From contig PLSY01000184.1 of assembly GCA_003164275.1 (NCBI GenBank), positions 1 to 13,085 of the forward strand: a DNA stretch of 13,085 bases, in the 5' to 3' direction. Below the pieces are notes generated by a model. That model worked only from the letters and a program-made list of their open reading frames with translations, made no database searches and was not told the DNA's origin. The translations under genes and the position numbers were made by a program. This document shows, piece by piece, positions 1-7,115 of the stretch (within the stretch, counting starts at the first letter, position 1; each line of letters begins with the position of its first letter). This stretch comes from Acidimicrobiaceae bacterium. Its GTDB lineage: Bacteria; Actinomycetota; Acidimicrobiia; Acidimicrobiales; RAAP-2.

Positions 1-114
1 GGAATTCGGTGGATCGAGGCTTAGAGGACAACGAGCAGGCGGGCAACGGCGCCTTGGGTGTGGATACTGAATCGAGAGATTGGCAGTGGCGGTTGTGGGG
101 CATGCTTGGGCGGC

Positions 115-1308
115 ATGGCTGACGTGACCCATCCTTCCGGCGGCCATGCCGCGCCCAGGCTCGCGGTCCGGCGCGGGCCCATGGCCCTCGCCGTCGTCGG
201 GGTGGTCGGCGCCGGCGTCGCCTGGGCTTTGGACCTCGCCTCAGCCCGCGCTGCCACCTCTCAGGTCTGGTCGCCCTTCGTCCTGGTCGGGGGACTGCTC
301 CTGGTCGGTCTGGTCGCCGACCAGGACGGCCTCTTCGCCGCCCTCGGAGTCCGGCTGGCCTCGCTGGCCCGAAGTGGGCTAGCCCTGTTCGCCGGCGCCT
401 CCCTGATCGTGGTCACTGTCACCGCCCTGCTGAATCTCGACACGTCGGTCGTCTTCGTCACCCCGGTCCTGGTCTATGCGGCGAGGAGTCGGGGCCACTC
501 CGAGGTGCCGCTGCTCATGGCCGGCCTCCTCTTGTCCAATGCGGCAAGCCTTCTCCTGCCGGGCTCGAACCTGACCAACCTCATCGTCCTCGGCCATCTC
601 GACCTGTCCGGTAGCCAGCTATTCGTCCACATGGCGCTGCCGTGGGTGGCGGCAACACTGCTCACGGCCGCCATCATCGCCGTCGTGGAACGCCGCACCT
701 TGCACCGTCGGACGACGGGGGCGCCGGAGACCGACGACCTGCCCGCCGACGAACATCCGGGATTCGGCCTCGGCTCGGCGGCCATCATCCTCGTCGCCGT
801 GCTGGTCCTCAGTCTGCGCTCACCGGCGTTGCCGGTGGCCGCGGTCGGCGTGGTTGTCATCCTCATCCGCCTTCTCGGCAAACGGACCGAACTCCATCGT
901 GTCCTCGGCGTGCTCGGGCTGCCGGTGCTCGTCGGGTTGTTCGGCGTTGCCGTGGCCTTCGGGACCCTGGGGCGAACGTGGTCGGGGCCCGAGGTACTGC
1001 TGTCCCACCTCGATGGGGTGGGCACGGCCGCCGTCGCCGCCGTCGCCACCGTCCTCATCAACAACCTTCCCGCCGCATCACTGCTCGCCGCCCGCGTTCC
1101 TCCCCATCCCTACGCTCTGCTGGTGGGACTCGACGTCGGGCCCAACCTGTTCGTGACCGGCTCGCTGGCGTGGGTGCTCTGGTTTCGGACGTCGACCAAT
1201 GCCGGGGCGAGACCCCCACTGGCTCGCACCGTGACACTCGGCCTCATCACCGTGCCGGTCGCCATGGCCGCCGCCCTAGCCATGCTGGCCGCTACCGGAT
1301 CCCTCTGA
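115..1308 (+). CDS. ArsB/SLC13-type membrane permease
   Basis: A 397-residue polytopic membrane protein of the ArsB/NhaD/SLC13 ion-transporter superfamily. About ten hydrophobic segments alternate with short charged loops, and a hydrophilic loop (about residues 192-216) separates two halves. Family-like motifs are NLDTSVVFVTPVL (107-119), SNAASLLLPGSNLTNL (141-156), INNLPAASLL (315-324) and GPNLFVTGSLAWVLW (342-356); the paired Asn-rich re-entrant motifs are typical of this superfamily. An in-frame ATG at 58 would add 19 residues of poor hydrophobicity; ATG at 115 is preferred, and ATG at 181 is also possible. The substrate cannot be read from sequence: arsenite efflux is one option, but no arsR or arsC lies nearby. 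It converges on the FKBP gene with 57 bp between the stop codons. Confidence 0.8.
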   Translation: MADVTHPSGGHAAPRLAVRRGPMALAVVGVVGAGVAWALDLASARAATSQVWSPFVLVGGLLLVGLVADQDGLFAALGVRLASLARSGLALFAGASLIVVTVTALLNLDTSVVFVTPVLVYAARSRGHSEVPLLMAGLLLSNAASLLLPGSNLTNLIVLGHLDLSGSQLFVHMALPWVAATLLTAAIIAVVERRTLHRRTTGAPETDDLPADEHPGFGLGSAAIILVAVLVLSLRSPALPVAAVGVVVILIRLLGKRTELHRVLGVLGLPVLVGLFGVAVAFGTLGRTWSGPEVLLSHLDGVGTAAVAAVATVLINNLPAASLLAARVPPHPYALLVGLDVGPNLFVTGSLAWVLWFRTSTNAGARPPLARTVTLGLITVPVAMAAALAMLAATGSL

Positions 1309-1349
1309 CCCTCGGCTCCCGCTGAGCGGTGTCGCCGGTCGGGCGATTC

Positions 1350-1367
1350 GACACAACTGGTCGTGTC
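1350..1367. other. Short inverted repeat between convergent genes
   Basis: GACAC and GTGTC form a 5-bp stem around an 8-base loop between the convergent permease and FKBP genes, touching the FKBP stop codon. It could be a weak bidirectional terminator, but there is no T-tract and the stem is short. Confidence 0.2.
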
Positions 1368-1911
1368 AGCCGATCTTCTGCAGGTCGATGATGAACACCA
1401 AGGAGTCGTTGACGGCTATCCCCGCTCCCGGTGAGGTCGCCCCGTATCCGAGGCTCGGAGGGATGACCAGCTCGCGGCGGCCTCCCACCTTCATCCCGAC
1501 GACGCCATCATCCCAGCCCGGGATGACCTGCTGCTCGCCCAGGGTGAACGTGAAGGGCTGTGACTCCCAGGAGGACTGGATTTCCTTGCCTGAGGAGTAG
1601 GTGGCCAGCACGTACTCGACGGTCACGGTGTCGCCGGCCTTCGCTGCCGGGCCGGTGCCCGTGATCAGGTCGGTGCTCTCCAACTGCGTTGGGGGTGACC
1701 CGGTCGGAACGGTGATGGTCGGCTTCGTGCCGAAGGTCCCGGCCGGCGAGGGATCCTGGACCGGCACGATGGCCACCGTGGTGGTCGGCGAGGCCACCGT
1801 GCTCGGAGTGGTGGTCGTAGAGGTGGCCGAGTCCGACGAGCTGCTGCAGCCAGCCAGGGCCAGGGCGGCCACAGCCAGTCCGGCCAGTGACAACGTTCGC
1901 ATTCGAGACAT
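1366..1911 (-). CDS. FKBP-type peptidyl-prolyl cis-trans isomerase, lipoprotein
   Basis: A 181-residue secreted prolyl isomerase, probably anchored to the outer face of the cytoplasmic membrane. Residues 1-22 form a lipoprotein signal peptide with lipobox L19-A20-G21-C22. Residues 23-75 are a Ser/Thr/Pro-rich linker. Residues about 78-181 are a single FKBP domain containing GDTVTVEY (93-100), FTLGEQQVIPGWDDGV (122-137), GGRRELVIPPSLGYG (143-157) and VFIIDL (172-177), all expected for the family. It would speed folding of exported proteins. The ATG at 1911 has GGAAGGA ten bases upstream; the ATG at codon 4 is an alternative and does not affect the lipobox. It stands alone, 167 bp downstream of larC on the same strand. 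Confidence 0.93.
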   Translation of the reverse strand: MSRMRTLSLAGLAVAALALAGCSSSSDSATSTTTTPSTVASPTTTVAIVPVQDPSPAGTFGTKPTITVPTGSPPTQLESTDLITGTGPAAKAGDTVTVEYVLATYSSGKEIQSSWESQPFTFTLGEQQVIPGWDDGVVGMKVGGRRELVIPPSLGYGATSPGAGIAVNDSLVFIIDLQKIG

Positions 1912-2078
1912 GGGGCGTGGTTCCTTCCAGGCGCGATCAGAGCTGACAGCGGGAGCCGCTCGCCGCTGCAGGCCAAGACGGTAGCCGCCCGCAGGCCGGG
2001 ATGGATGCCACCCCCCTTTTCCTGTCAGCGTGCCTCAGGACCGTCCCCCGCGTCCGGCCAGGGGTCGGATCGTTGGGG

Positions 2079-3365
2079 CTAGGCCGTGCCGTCCTCGTCC
2101 ACGCCTGTCGGCCCCAGATGGCGATTGGTGTCCCGCCACGCGGCCTCGGCCCTGAAGGCCACCTCCCGGAGAGGCTGGCCGGTGCGCCGGGAAACAGCCG
2201 CCACATCCTCGTACTCGGCCTTGATGCGACCTGCCGTCACCTTGACGCGAATCGAGTGCCCGTCGACCCACACTGACTCCAACGACCGGGAGGCCGGCCA
2301 ACGCTCACCGGCTGTCACCCGTACTCCGAGCGAACCGGTCGCCTGCCTCATGACGTCCCTCAAGGGGGTGACCAGGGCCGGATCGCACAGCGCACTGACC
2401 ACCGAGGCGGGACGACCCTTCTTCATGATGACAGGGGTCAGCCAGGCGTCGTGGGCCCCGGCATCGAGCAGGACCTCGACGGCATGGGCCAACTGCTCCC
2501 CCGTGGCGTCGTCAACATTGGCCTGGAGCAACGAGATCGGCTGTCCGGCGTCCGAGGAGCTGTCGGGCAGGGACAGTGAGGAGGTCTCGGTCACCACGTC
2601 CGCGCCCGTCGATCGGTCGGCCGCCACCCCGCAGACCACCTGAACGCAGTTCGGTAGCTCGTCGAGCTCGTTCGATCCGGCCCCAAAGCCCTGTCCCGTG
2701 ACCCTCATGGGGGGCATGGGCCCGAACCCGGCGGACAGGGCGGCGAGGATCGCCGCCCCGGTCGGCGTGGTCAGCTCGATCGAGAGGTTCCGACCCCACG
2801 TCGGGATTCCCTCCAAGAGGGCGACCACGGCCGGGGCCGGATTGGGCAGCATCCCATGATCGGCCCGCACCATCCCGAGCCCGGTGGCCACCGGGCTGGC
2901 CCGGACCTCGTCGATGCCGAGCACCTCGAGGGCAGCAGCGGTGCCGACAATGTCGACGATGGTGTCGTGGCCACCCACTTCGTGGAAGTGGACCCGGTCG
3001 ACCGGCCGCCGATGGAGGGCGGCCTCGACTTGGGCCAGGGCGGCAAAGGTGGACAGGGACCGACGAGCCACTCGCCCGGGGAGCCGGGCCTCTTCGATGA
3101 GGCCCACGATGTGGGCGTGGGTCCTCACCACCACGTTGTCGTGGACGCTCACGACGGCCCGTGTGGCAGCTATCCCTCCCCGCAGCACTGGCTCGACCTC
3201 GAGCTTCCAGCCGCCGACCGGCAGGCGGTCCAAGAGCGACAGGACCTCTTCCAGGTCGGCCCCGGCGTCGAGGAGCGAGCCGAGGGCCATGTCCCCGGCT
3301 ATGCCGGCGAAGCAGTGGAACCAGGCGATCGACCGGGTCCCAGCCGAAGCGGCACCGTCGCTCAC
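2079..3365 (-). CDS. larC: LarC, nickel-insertion enzyme of nickel-pincer cofactor synthesis
   Basis: A 428-residue LarC family protein. LarC is known to insert nickel into the dithiolated pyridinium mononucleotide made by LarB and LarE, giving the nickel-pincer nucleotide used by lactate racemase and relatives. Visible family motifs are HCFAGIAGDM (17-26) at the N-terminus, then HFHEVGGHDTIVDIVG, RADHGMLPNPAPAVV, ELTTPTGAAIL and GFGAGSNELDELPN, and finally LLQANVDDATGEQ and IMKKGRP in the C-terminal domain. The start is GTG at 3365, whose last two bases overlap the larB stop in a GTGA junction, implying translational coupling. The open frame continues upstream to 3698, but that part lies inside larB and does not resemble LarC. 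In Lactobacillus plantarum larC is split by a programmed frameshift; here it is one continuous frame. Confidence 0.93.
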   Translation of the reverse strand: MSDGAASAGTRSIAWFHCFAGIAGDMALGSLLDAGADLEEVLSLLDRLPVGGWKLEVEPVLRGGIAATRAVVSVHDNVVVRTHAHIVGLIEEARLPGRVARRSLSTFAALAQVEAALHRRPVDRVHFHEVGGHDTIVDIVGTAAALEVLGIDEVRASPVATGLGMVRADHGMLPNPAPAVVALLEGIPTWGRNLSIELTTPTGAAILAALSAGFGPMPPMRVTGQGFGAGSNELDELPNCVQVVCGVAADRSTGADVVTETSSLSLPDSSSDAGQPISLLQANVDDATGEQLAHAVEVLLDAGAHDAWLTPVIMKKGRPASVVSALCDPALVTPLRDVMRQATGSLGVRVTAGERWPASRSLESVWVDGHSIRVKVTAGRIKAEYEDVAAVSRRTGQPLREVAFRAEAAWRDTNRHLGPTGVDEDGTA

Positions 3366-4138
3366 GACAGCATGCGGGCAATGGCGCACGCCGCCCCGAA
3401 CCCGTTGTCGATGCCAACAACTGTGATACCGGCGGCGCAGGAGGAGTGCATGGCCAACAGGGCGGTCACTCCTTCGAGCGCCGCGCCGTAGCCCGTGCTG
3501 GTCGGAACGGCTACGACCGGAGCCGGGGTGATGCCACCGACCAGGCTGGCGAGCGCCCCTTCCATGCCGGCCACCACCACCACGGCATCGGCATCGGCCA
3601 GCTGGTCCGCCGCCGACAGGAGTCGGTGCACTCCGGCCACCCCGCAGTCGGCCAGCATCACGGGGCCGAAGCCGAGAGCGGTCAATGTGGCTTCGCACTC
3701 ACGGGCCACGGGCAGGTCAGAGGTCCCGGCCGTCACCACCAGAGTGGAAGTGGCCCTCAGCGGTGCAGCTCGCCACACCACGACGGAGAGATCTCCCCGC
3801 ACCTGGTCGCCTCCGGTGGCCCTCCCGGTGACGGTTCGCCGTCCGCCCAGGTTTCGGCGCATGGCCAGCTCCACCTGGGCGTCATCCGCCCGGGTCAGGA
3901 TGACGGGCCCGTCCCCCTCGCTCAACAGCTCGGCCACGATCGACAAGCACTGCTCGGGTGTCTTTCCCTGCCCGTAGACCGCCTCGGGCAACCCCTGGCG
4001 CAGCGAACGGTGGTGGTCGACCTTGGCGAACCCGAGGTCGACGAAGGGAAGGCGCCGCAGCTGGCGCACCGCCTCATCGGGAGTACATGCCCCCGACCGG
4101 ACATCGGTGAGCAGGGATTGCAGCGCGGCTTCGTCCAT
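3362..4138 (-). CDS. larB: LarB, pyridinium-3,5-biscarboxylic acid mononucleotide synthase
   Basis: A 258-residue LarB, which carboxylates and hydrolyses nicotinic acid adenine dinucleotide as the first step of nickel-pincer cofactor synthesis. The C-terminal half is a PurE-like domain with VVTAGTSDLPVA (134-145), DCGVAGVHRLL (164-174), VVAGMEGALASLVGG (188-202), VPTSTGYGA (211-219) and a conserved Cys (C234 in HSSCAAG), corresponding to the catalytic cysteine described for LarB. The final motif is IDNGFGAA. ATG at 4138 is chosen because the homology begins near MDEAALQSLL; an in-frame ATG at 4180 would run into pheA on the other strand. It overlaps larC by four bases. The partner sulfur transferase LarE is not in this window. 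Confidence 0.93.
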   Translation of the reverse strand: MDEAALQSLLTDVRSGACTPDEAVRQLRRLPFVDLGFAKVDHHRSLRQGLPEAVYGQGKTPEQCLSIVAELLSEGDGPVILTRADDAQVELAMRRNLGGRRTVTGRATGGDQVRGDLSVVVWRAAPLRATSTLVVTAGTSDLPVARECEATLTALGFGPVMLADCGVAGVHRLLSAADQLADADAVVVVAGMEGALASLVGGITPAPVVAVPTSTGYGAALEGVTALLAMHSSCAAGITVVGIDNGFGAACAIARMLS

Positions 4139-4145
4139 GATGTTC

Positions 4146-4153
4146 ACTATCCT
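4146..4153. promoter_or_regulatory. Overlapping back-to-back -10-like elements, larB/pheA
   Basis: Only 23 bp separate the divergent larB and pheA start codons. On the plus strand TATCCT (4148-4153) ends eight bases before the pheA ATG. On the minus strand GATAGT (plus-strand 4146-4151) ends seven bases before the larB ATG. Both resemble the actinobacterial -10 element (TANNNT) at the spacing seen for leaderless mRNAs, and neither gene has a convincing Shine-Dalgarno sequence. This is inference from spacing and consensus only. Confidence 0.35.
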
Positions 4154-4161
4154 GCCTGGGT

Positions 4162-5148
4162 ATGGTCGCCTCCGCATCATCAGCCTCGTCCGCCGAGCCG
4201 ACGCTGCGGATCGGCTTTCTCGGTCCCGTGGGGACCTTCACGGAAGAAGCGCTGTTCAGCGAGCCGCGCTATGCCGAAGCCGACGTCACTCCCCTGGGCT
4301 CACTGGTCGACGTGCTCGACTCCCTCCAACGTGGCGAGGTCGACCTGGCATTCGTGCCCATCGAGAACGCCATCGAGGGAACCGTGAGGGACATCATCGA
4401 CAGCCTGGTCTTCGACTTCGATCTACGCATCCAACGCGAGGTCGTCCTCGACATTCACCTCCACCTCATGGTCTACCCGGGCACGAAGCTGTCGGACATC
4501 CGCCGGGTGGCGTCCATCCCGATGGCCACCGCCCAGTGCCGGGGCTACCTGTCGACCGAACTGCCGTCCGCCGATCTCATCGCCACCAACTCGACGGCCG
4601 AGGCGGCTCGGCTGGTCGGCGAGCAGGGTCCGGAGATGGCGTCACAGCCCACGGCAGCCATCGCCCCGAGGCTGGCCGCCACCCTGTACGGGCTTGACAT
4701 CCTGGCCGAGAACGTCGAGGACCACCCGGACAACCAGACTCGCTTCGTGGCCCTGGCCAGATCAGGCGTGCCTGCCCCGACCGGGCATGACCGCACGAGC
4801 ATCGCGTGCTTCCAGAATGCCGACCACCCGGGCAGCCTCTACGGCATTCTCGGGCAGTTCGCCGCCCGGAACATCAACTTGAGCAAGCTGGAGTCACGAC
4901 CGACGAAAAAGGCCCTCGGCGAGTACTGCTTCATCATCGACTTCGACGGTCACATCGACGATGCCGTGGTGAGCGACTGCCTCCGAGATCTCCACGCTGG
5001 ATTGGCGGGGGTGAAGTTCCTGGGCTCGTACCCAGCAGCCGGACCGACGGCCCCGGCCATCAGGCGAGAGGCAGAGGCCTCCAACCGACGGGCCGTCGAG
5101 TGGGTCGAGGCATTGCGGGCGGAAGTCCACAAGGACGCGGCGATCTGA
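4162..5148 (+). CDS. pheA: Prephenate dehydratase with ACT domain
   Basis: A 328-residue cytoplasmic enzyme that converts prephenate to phenylpyruvate in phenylalanine biosynthesis. The catalytic domain spans about residues 16-197 and includes GFLGPVGTFTEEA (18-30), FVPIENAIEGTV (64-75) and the diagnostic NQTRF (191-195), whose Thr is catalytic in characterised enzymes. An ACT regulatory domain follows (about 210-290), with DHPGSLYGIL and the phenylalanine-binding motif ESRP (244-247), so feedback inhibition by phenylalanine is expected. There is no chorismate mutase domain. The last ~35 residues form a charged tail. The start at 4162 has no clear ribosome site and may be leaderless. Gene context offers no link to the nickel genes beyond adjacency. 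Confidence 0.95.
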   Translation: MVASASSASSAEPTLRIGFLGPVGTFTEEALFSEPRYAEADVTPLGSLVDVLDSLQRGEVDLAFVPIENAIEGTVRDIIDSLVFDFDLRIQREVVLDIHLHLMVYPGTKLSDIRRVASIPMATAQCRGYLSTELPSADLIATNSTAEAARLVGEQGPEMASQPTAAIAPRLAATLYGLDILAENVEDHPDNQTRFVALARSGVPAPTGHDRTSIACFQNADHPGSLYGILGQFAARNINLSKLESRPTKKALGEYCFIIDFDGHIDDAVVSDCLRDLHAGLAGVKFLGSYPAAGPTAPAIRREAEASNRRAVEWVEALRAEVHKDAAI

Positions 5149-5151
5149 ACG

Positions 5152-5181
5152 TTCCGGCCGCTCGTTCCCGGCGGCTACCCT
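5152..5181 (+). promoter_or_regulatory. Possible promoter of tRNA-Ser
   Basis: TACCCT (5176-5181) fits a -10 element ten bases before the mature tRNA 5' end. TTCCGG (5152-5157), 18 bases further upstream, could serve as a weak -35. It lies in the pheA-tRNA gap. Assignment is by consensus and spacing only. Confidence 0.3.
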
Positions 5182-5191
5182 GGCAGCGCTC

Positions 5192-5276
5192 GGAGGGATG
5201 GCAGAGCGGACAAATGCGCGGCTCTTGAAAAGCCGTGAGGTGCAAGCCTCCGTGGGTTCGAATCCCACTCCCTCCG
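5192..5276 (+). tRNA. tRNA-Ser (anticodon UGA)
   Basis: An 85-base class II tRNA. The acceptor stem pairs GGAGGGA (5192-5198) with TCCCTCC (5269-5275), followed by discriminator G5276. The anticodon stem pairs CGGCT (5219-5223) with AGCCG (5231-5235) around loop CTTGAAA, with anticodon TGA at 5226-5228. A long variable arm (about GAGGTGCAAGCCTC) marks it as serine-type, and the T arm contains GGTTCGAATCC. The 3' CCA is not encoded. It reads UCA and probably other UCN codons. Confidence 0.96.
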
Positions 5277-5324
5277 CTGGTCAGAGGCAGTTTCTGTAGA
5301 TGGCTCATCTGGCAGAAATCGTCG

Positions 5325-5377
5325 CTGCCTGGTCAGAGTTCGATCGACAGCCGAGGGAGTAGGTTCCAACCAGGCAG
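5325..5377. repeat. 9-bp inverted repeat downstream of tRNA-Ser
   Basis: CTGCCTGGT (5325-5333) and its complement ACCAGGCAG (5369-5377) are separated by 35 bases. CTGGTCAGAG also occurs directly repeated at 5277-5286 and 5329-5338, beginning right at the tRNA 3' end. No function can be assigned; it may be a remnant of an insertion event next to the tRNA. Confidence 0.3.
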
Positions 5378-5864
5378 GGTCCAATTTGCGTTGGCGCAGA
5401 ATGACGGCCTGCAACTGGAGTGACCCTCCAAATCGGCTCGCAAGATGCTGCACGTCTGCTGACTACTGATCAACCACCAGCCGGTACGTACTTCTGTTTG
5501 CTGACCGTCCGACGCAACCTCGAACTGGAGTGCCGCAGGTTGCCAGGCGGTCACGTCTGGAAGCATAGGCAGCGCCCAGATCGACGCCAGGGCATCGCGA
5601 CTTGCGAAGGTGCAGTCGTCCAAGCTGCCAATGCCATCCGCGCGTACTCGCGAAGCTCATCTTCCATGGCGACACAGGTAGTGCGGCCTGCGATGACGCG
5701 TCGCTCAGCTCAACGGGTTCGAGGAAGAGGCGAGCCTGGTACCCCAATGCCCGGAAGTACCTCCCAATGGCGAAGACACGCAGGTTTCCGTCCCCATTGG
5801 CGACTTGGCTGACTGCACCGGGGCTGCGCCTGTCGACCTCCTGCCAGGAACGCCGTGCCGTCGG
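5333..5864 (-). pseudogene. Decayed protein-coding gene, product unknown
   Basis: This 588-bp interval between tRNA-Ser and the flavoprotein gene has no intact gene, but the minus strand reads like protein in three successive frames. The first stretch (from about 5864 to 5700) contains GDGNLRVFAIGRYFRALG and GYQARLFLEPVELSDAS. The second (about 5712 to 5623) contains AGRTTCVAMEDELREY and then ARMALAA. The third (5623 to 5333) contains LDDCTFASRDALASIWAL and WWLISSQQTCSILRADLEG, ending at a stop. Restoring one base near 5623 would join the second and third stretches, and another shift near 5700 would join the first. No ATG or GTG opens the first stretch. Third-position GC looks lower than in neighbouring genes. 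I do not recognise the family. Chance coding appearance is possible. Confidence 0.45.
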
Positions 5865-7115
5865 TCAGCCGCGGTCAGGGGCCAGCACACCGAGCCGCAG
5901 GGCATCGGAAACGATGTCGGCCATGCCGAACCCCGGCTCGACCAGTCTTTGGCCGAAGCGACTGACCGGCGTTCGACGCATCATGAGCGATCGGTAGACA
6001 CCGGCGGCCCGGATGTCACCGGCCAACTGCGCACCGACTACCCGATCATCCCGCAGGTAGACCGCACGTAGGTGGTCGCCATGCTGCCAGCGCAACACCT
6101 GGTCGGGTTCGTCGATCGTGCCCATAGCGACGATGGGGACGCCGAGGTGCTTGAGGCTGTTCATGGCCTCCGCTCCCTCGTAGTGGACGTCAGCTCCGAG
6201 GAGGTTCGCGGCGGCGATCGGCGCCTGGGTCACGGCGTTGGGGAAGATGGCATGCACGTAGCGCTCGCCGGTCAACCAGTCAGCCACTTCGGCCACGTCA
6301 CCCGCCGCCACGATCCCAGGGACAGAGGTCCCGAGACGGTCGTCGACATGGATACCCCAGTCGGTCACGATCCCCGAGCCGGTTACGAACTCGGTATGGG
6401 GCTTCACCCCGGTAGCGGCCACCACCAAGTCAGCCGACAGGATCTCGCCGCCGGCCAGCCGGACGCCGGTAACGGAAGGGCTTCCCACAAAAGCGTCAGC
6501 TTGCACTCCAAGCCGCAGCGTCACGCCACGACGAGTGAGCGCGGCTTCAGCCACCGTGGAGATGATCGGGTCCAGCACCCGCGGCATGACCCAGTTACGT
6601 CGGCCGATCACGGTCACGTCCACGCCGAGGTCGGCCAGAAGCAGGGAGAGCTCGACACCGATGAACCCGTTCCCCACGATCAGGGCACTCGTCGCTTCGC
6701 CCCTGCGCACTCGGCCCACCAGTTCGTCTGCCGTTCGCAGGGATTTGAAGTCGAGGACCCCCGGAAGTTCGGCGCCCTCCAAAGGAGCGTGAAGGCGACT
6801 CCCCGATGCCACGACCAGCCCCTCGAACCCCACGCGCTGCCCGTCGGCCAGGACGACTTCATGGCTATCCGCGTCGATCCCGGTTACCCGTGCCTCACGC
6901 CGCTCATCGATCCCCAGACGCGCCGCCACGTCGCGGCCCTTCCAGTAGAGCGTCGTGTCGCGGCCGGTGAGATAGTGATCGGCCATGGCCGGCGGTGAGT
7001 ACGGTGCGAACGGCTCGGCCGAGAGGGCCACGACCGTGCCGGACGGATCCAGCCGACGTAGGGTCTCGGCGGCCGTGATTCCGGCCGGCCCGGTGCCGAT
7101 GACGACGCAGCGCAT
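5865..7115 (-). CDS. FAD-dependent NAD(P) oxidoreductase of the CO dehydrogenase cluster
   Basis: A 416-residue pyridine-nucleotide-disulfide-type flavoprotein. It has an N-terminal FAD-binding loop GTGPAG (7-12), a second dinucleotide loop GNGFIG (148-153) for NAD(P)H, and the second FAD contact near VPGIVAAGDVAEV (265-277). No redox-active CxxxxC is visible, so it belongs with the ferredoxin/rubredoxin/nitrite-reductase-type reductases rather than disulfide reductases. Its ATG shares one base with the cooC stop (TGATG), indicating co-translation. Flavoproteins of this kind accompany cooS and cooF in known CooS-CooF-FNOR clusters, where they are thought to pass electrons from CO through the ferredoxin to NAD(P)+. 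That role here is inferred from context. The frame stays open after its stop into the decayed region downstream. Confidence 0.88.
   Translation of the reverse strand: MRCVVIGTGPAGITAAETLRRLDPSGTVVALSAEPFAPYSPPAMADHYLTGRDTTLYWKGRDVAARLGIDERREARVTGIDADSHEVVLADGQRVGFEGLVVASGSRLHAPLEGAELPGVLDFKSLRTADELVGRVRRGEATSALIVGNGFIGVELSLLLADLGVDVTVIGRRNWVMPRVLDPIISTVAEAALTRRGVTLRLGVQADAFVGSPSVTGVRLAGGEILSADLVVAATGVKPHTEFVTGSGIVTDWGIHVDDRLGTSVPGIVAAGDVAEVADWLTGERYVHAIFPNAVTQAPIAAANLLGADVHYEGAEAMNSLKHLGVPIVAMGTIDEPDQVLRWQHGDHLRAVYLRDDRVVGAQLAGDIRAAGVYRSLMMRRTPVSRFGQRLVEPGFGMADIVSDALRLGVLAPDRG

Noticed and set aside
642..1325. 227-codon open frame overlapping the permease
   Set aside because: Its Arg/Pro-rich product is a frame shadow of the permease coding strand, which has clear membrane segments and family motifs.
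3366..3698. Upstream 111-codon extension of larC to an ATG at 3698
   Set aside because: It lies wholly inside larB in another frame, is Arg/Gly-rich as expected for a shadow frame, and the GTGA start at 3365 matches the LarC N-terminus.
3161..4387. 408-codon open frame on the plus strand
   Set aside because: It is antisense to larC and larB and crosses into pheA in another frame; composition is Arg, Gly, Pro and His-rich with no domain resemblance.
5420..5812. 130-codon plus-strand open frame in the tRNA-flavoprotein gap
   Set aside because: It has no motif, no ribosome site and Arg/Ser-rich composition. The minus-strand stretches read more like protein.
6072..6998. 308-codon open frame on the plus strand
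   Set aside because: It is antisense to the flavoprotein gene, whose FAD and NAD(P) motifs are clear; the antisense product has no recognisable motif.
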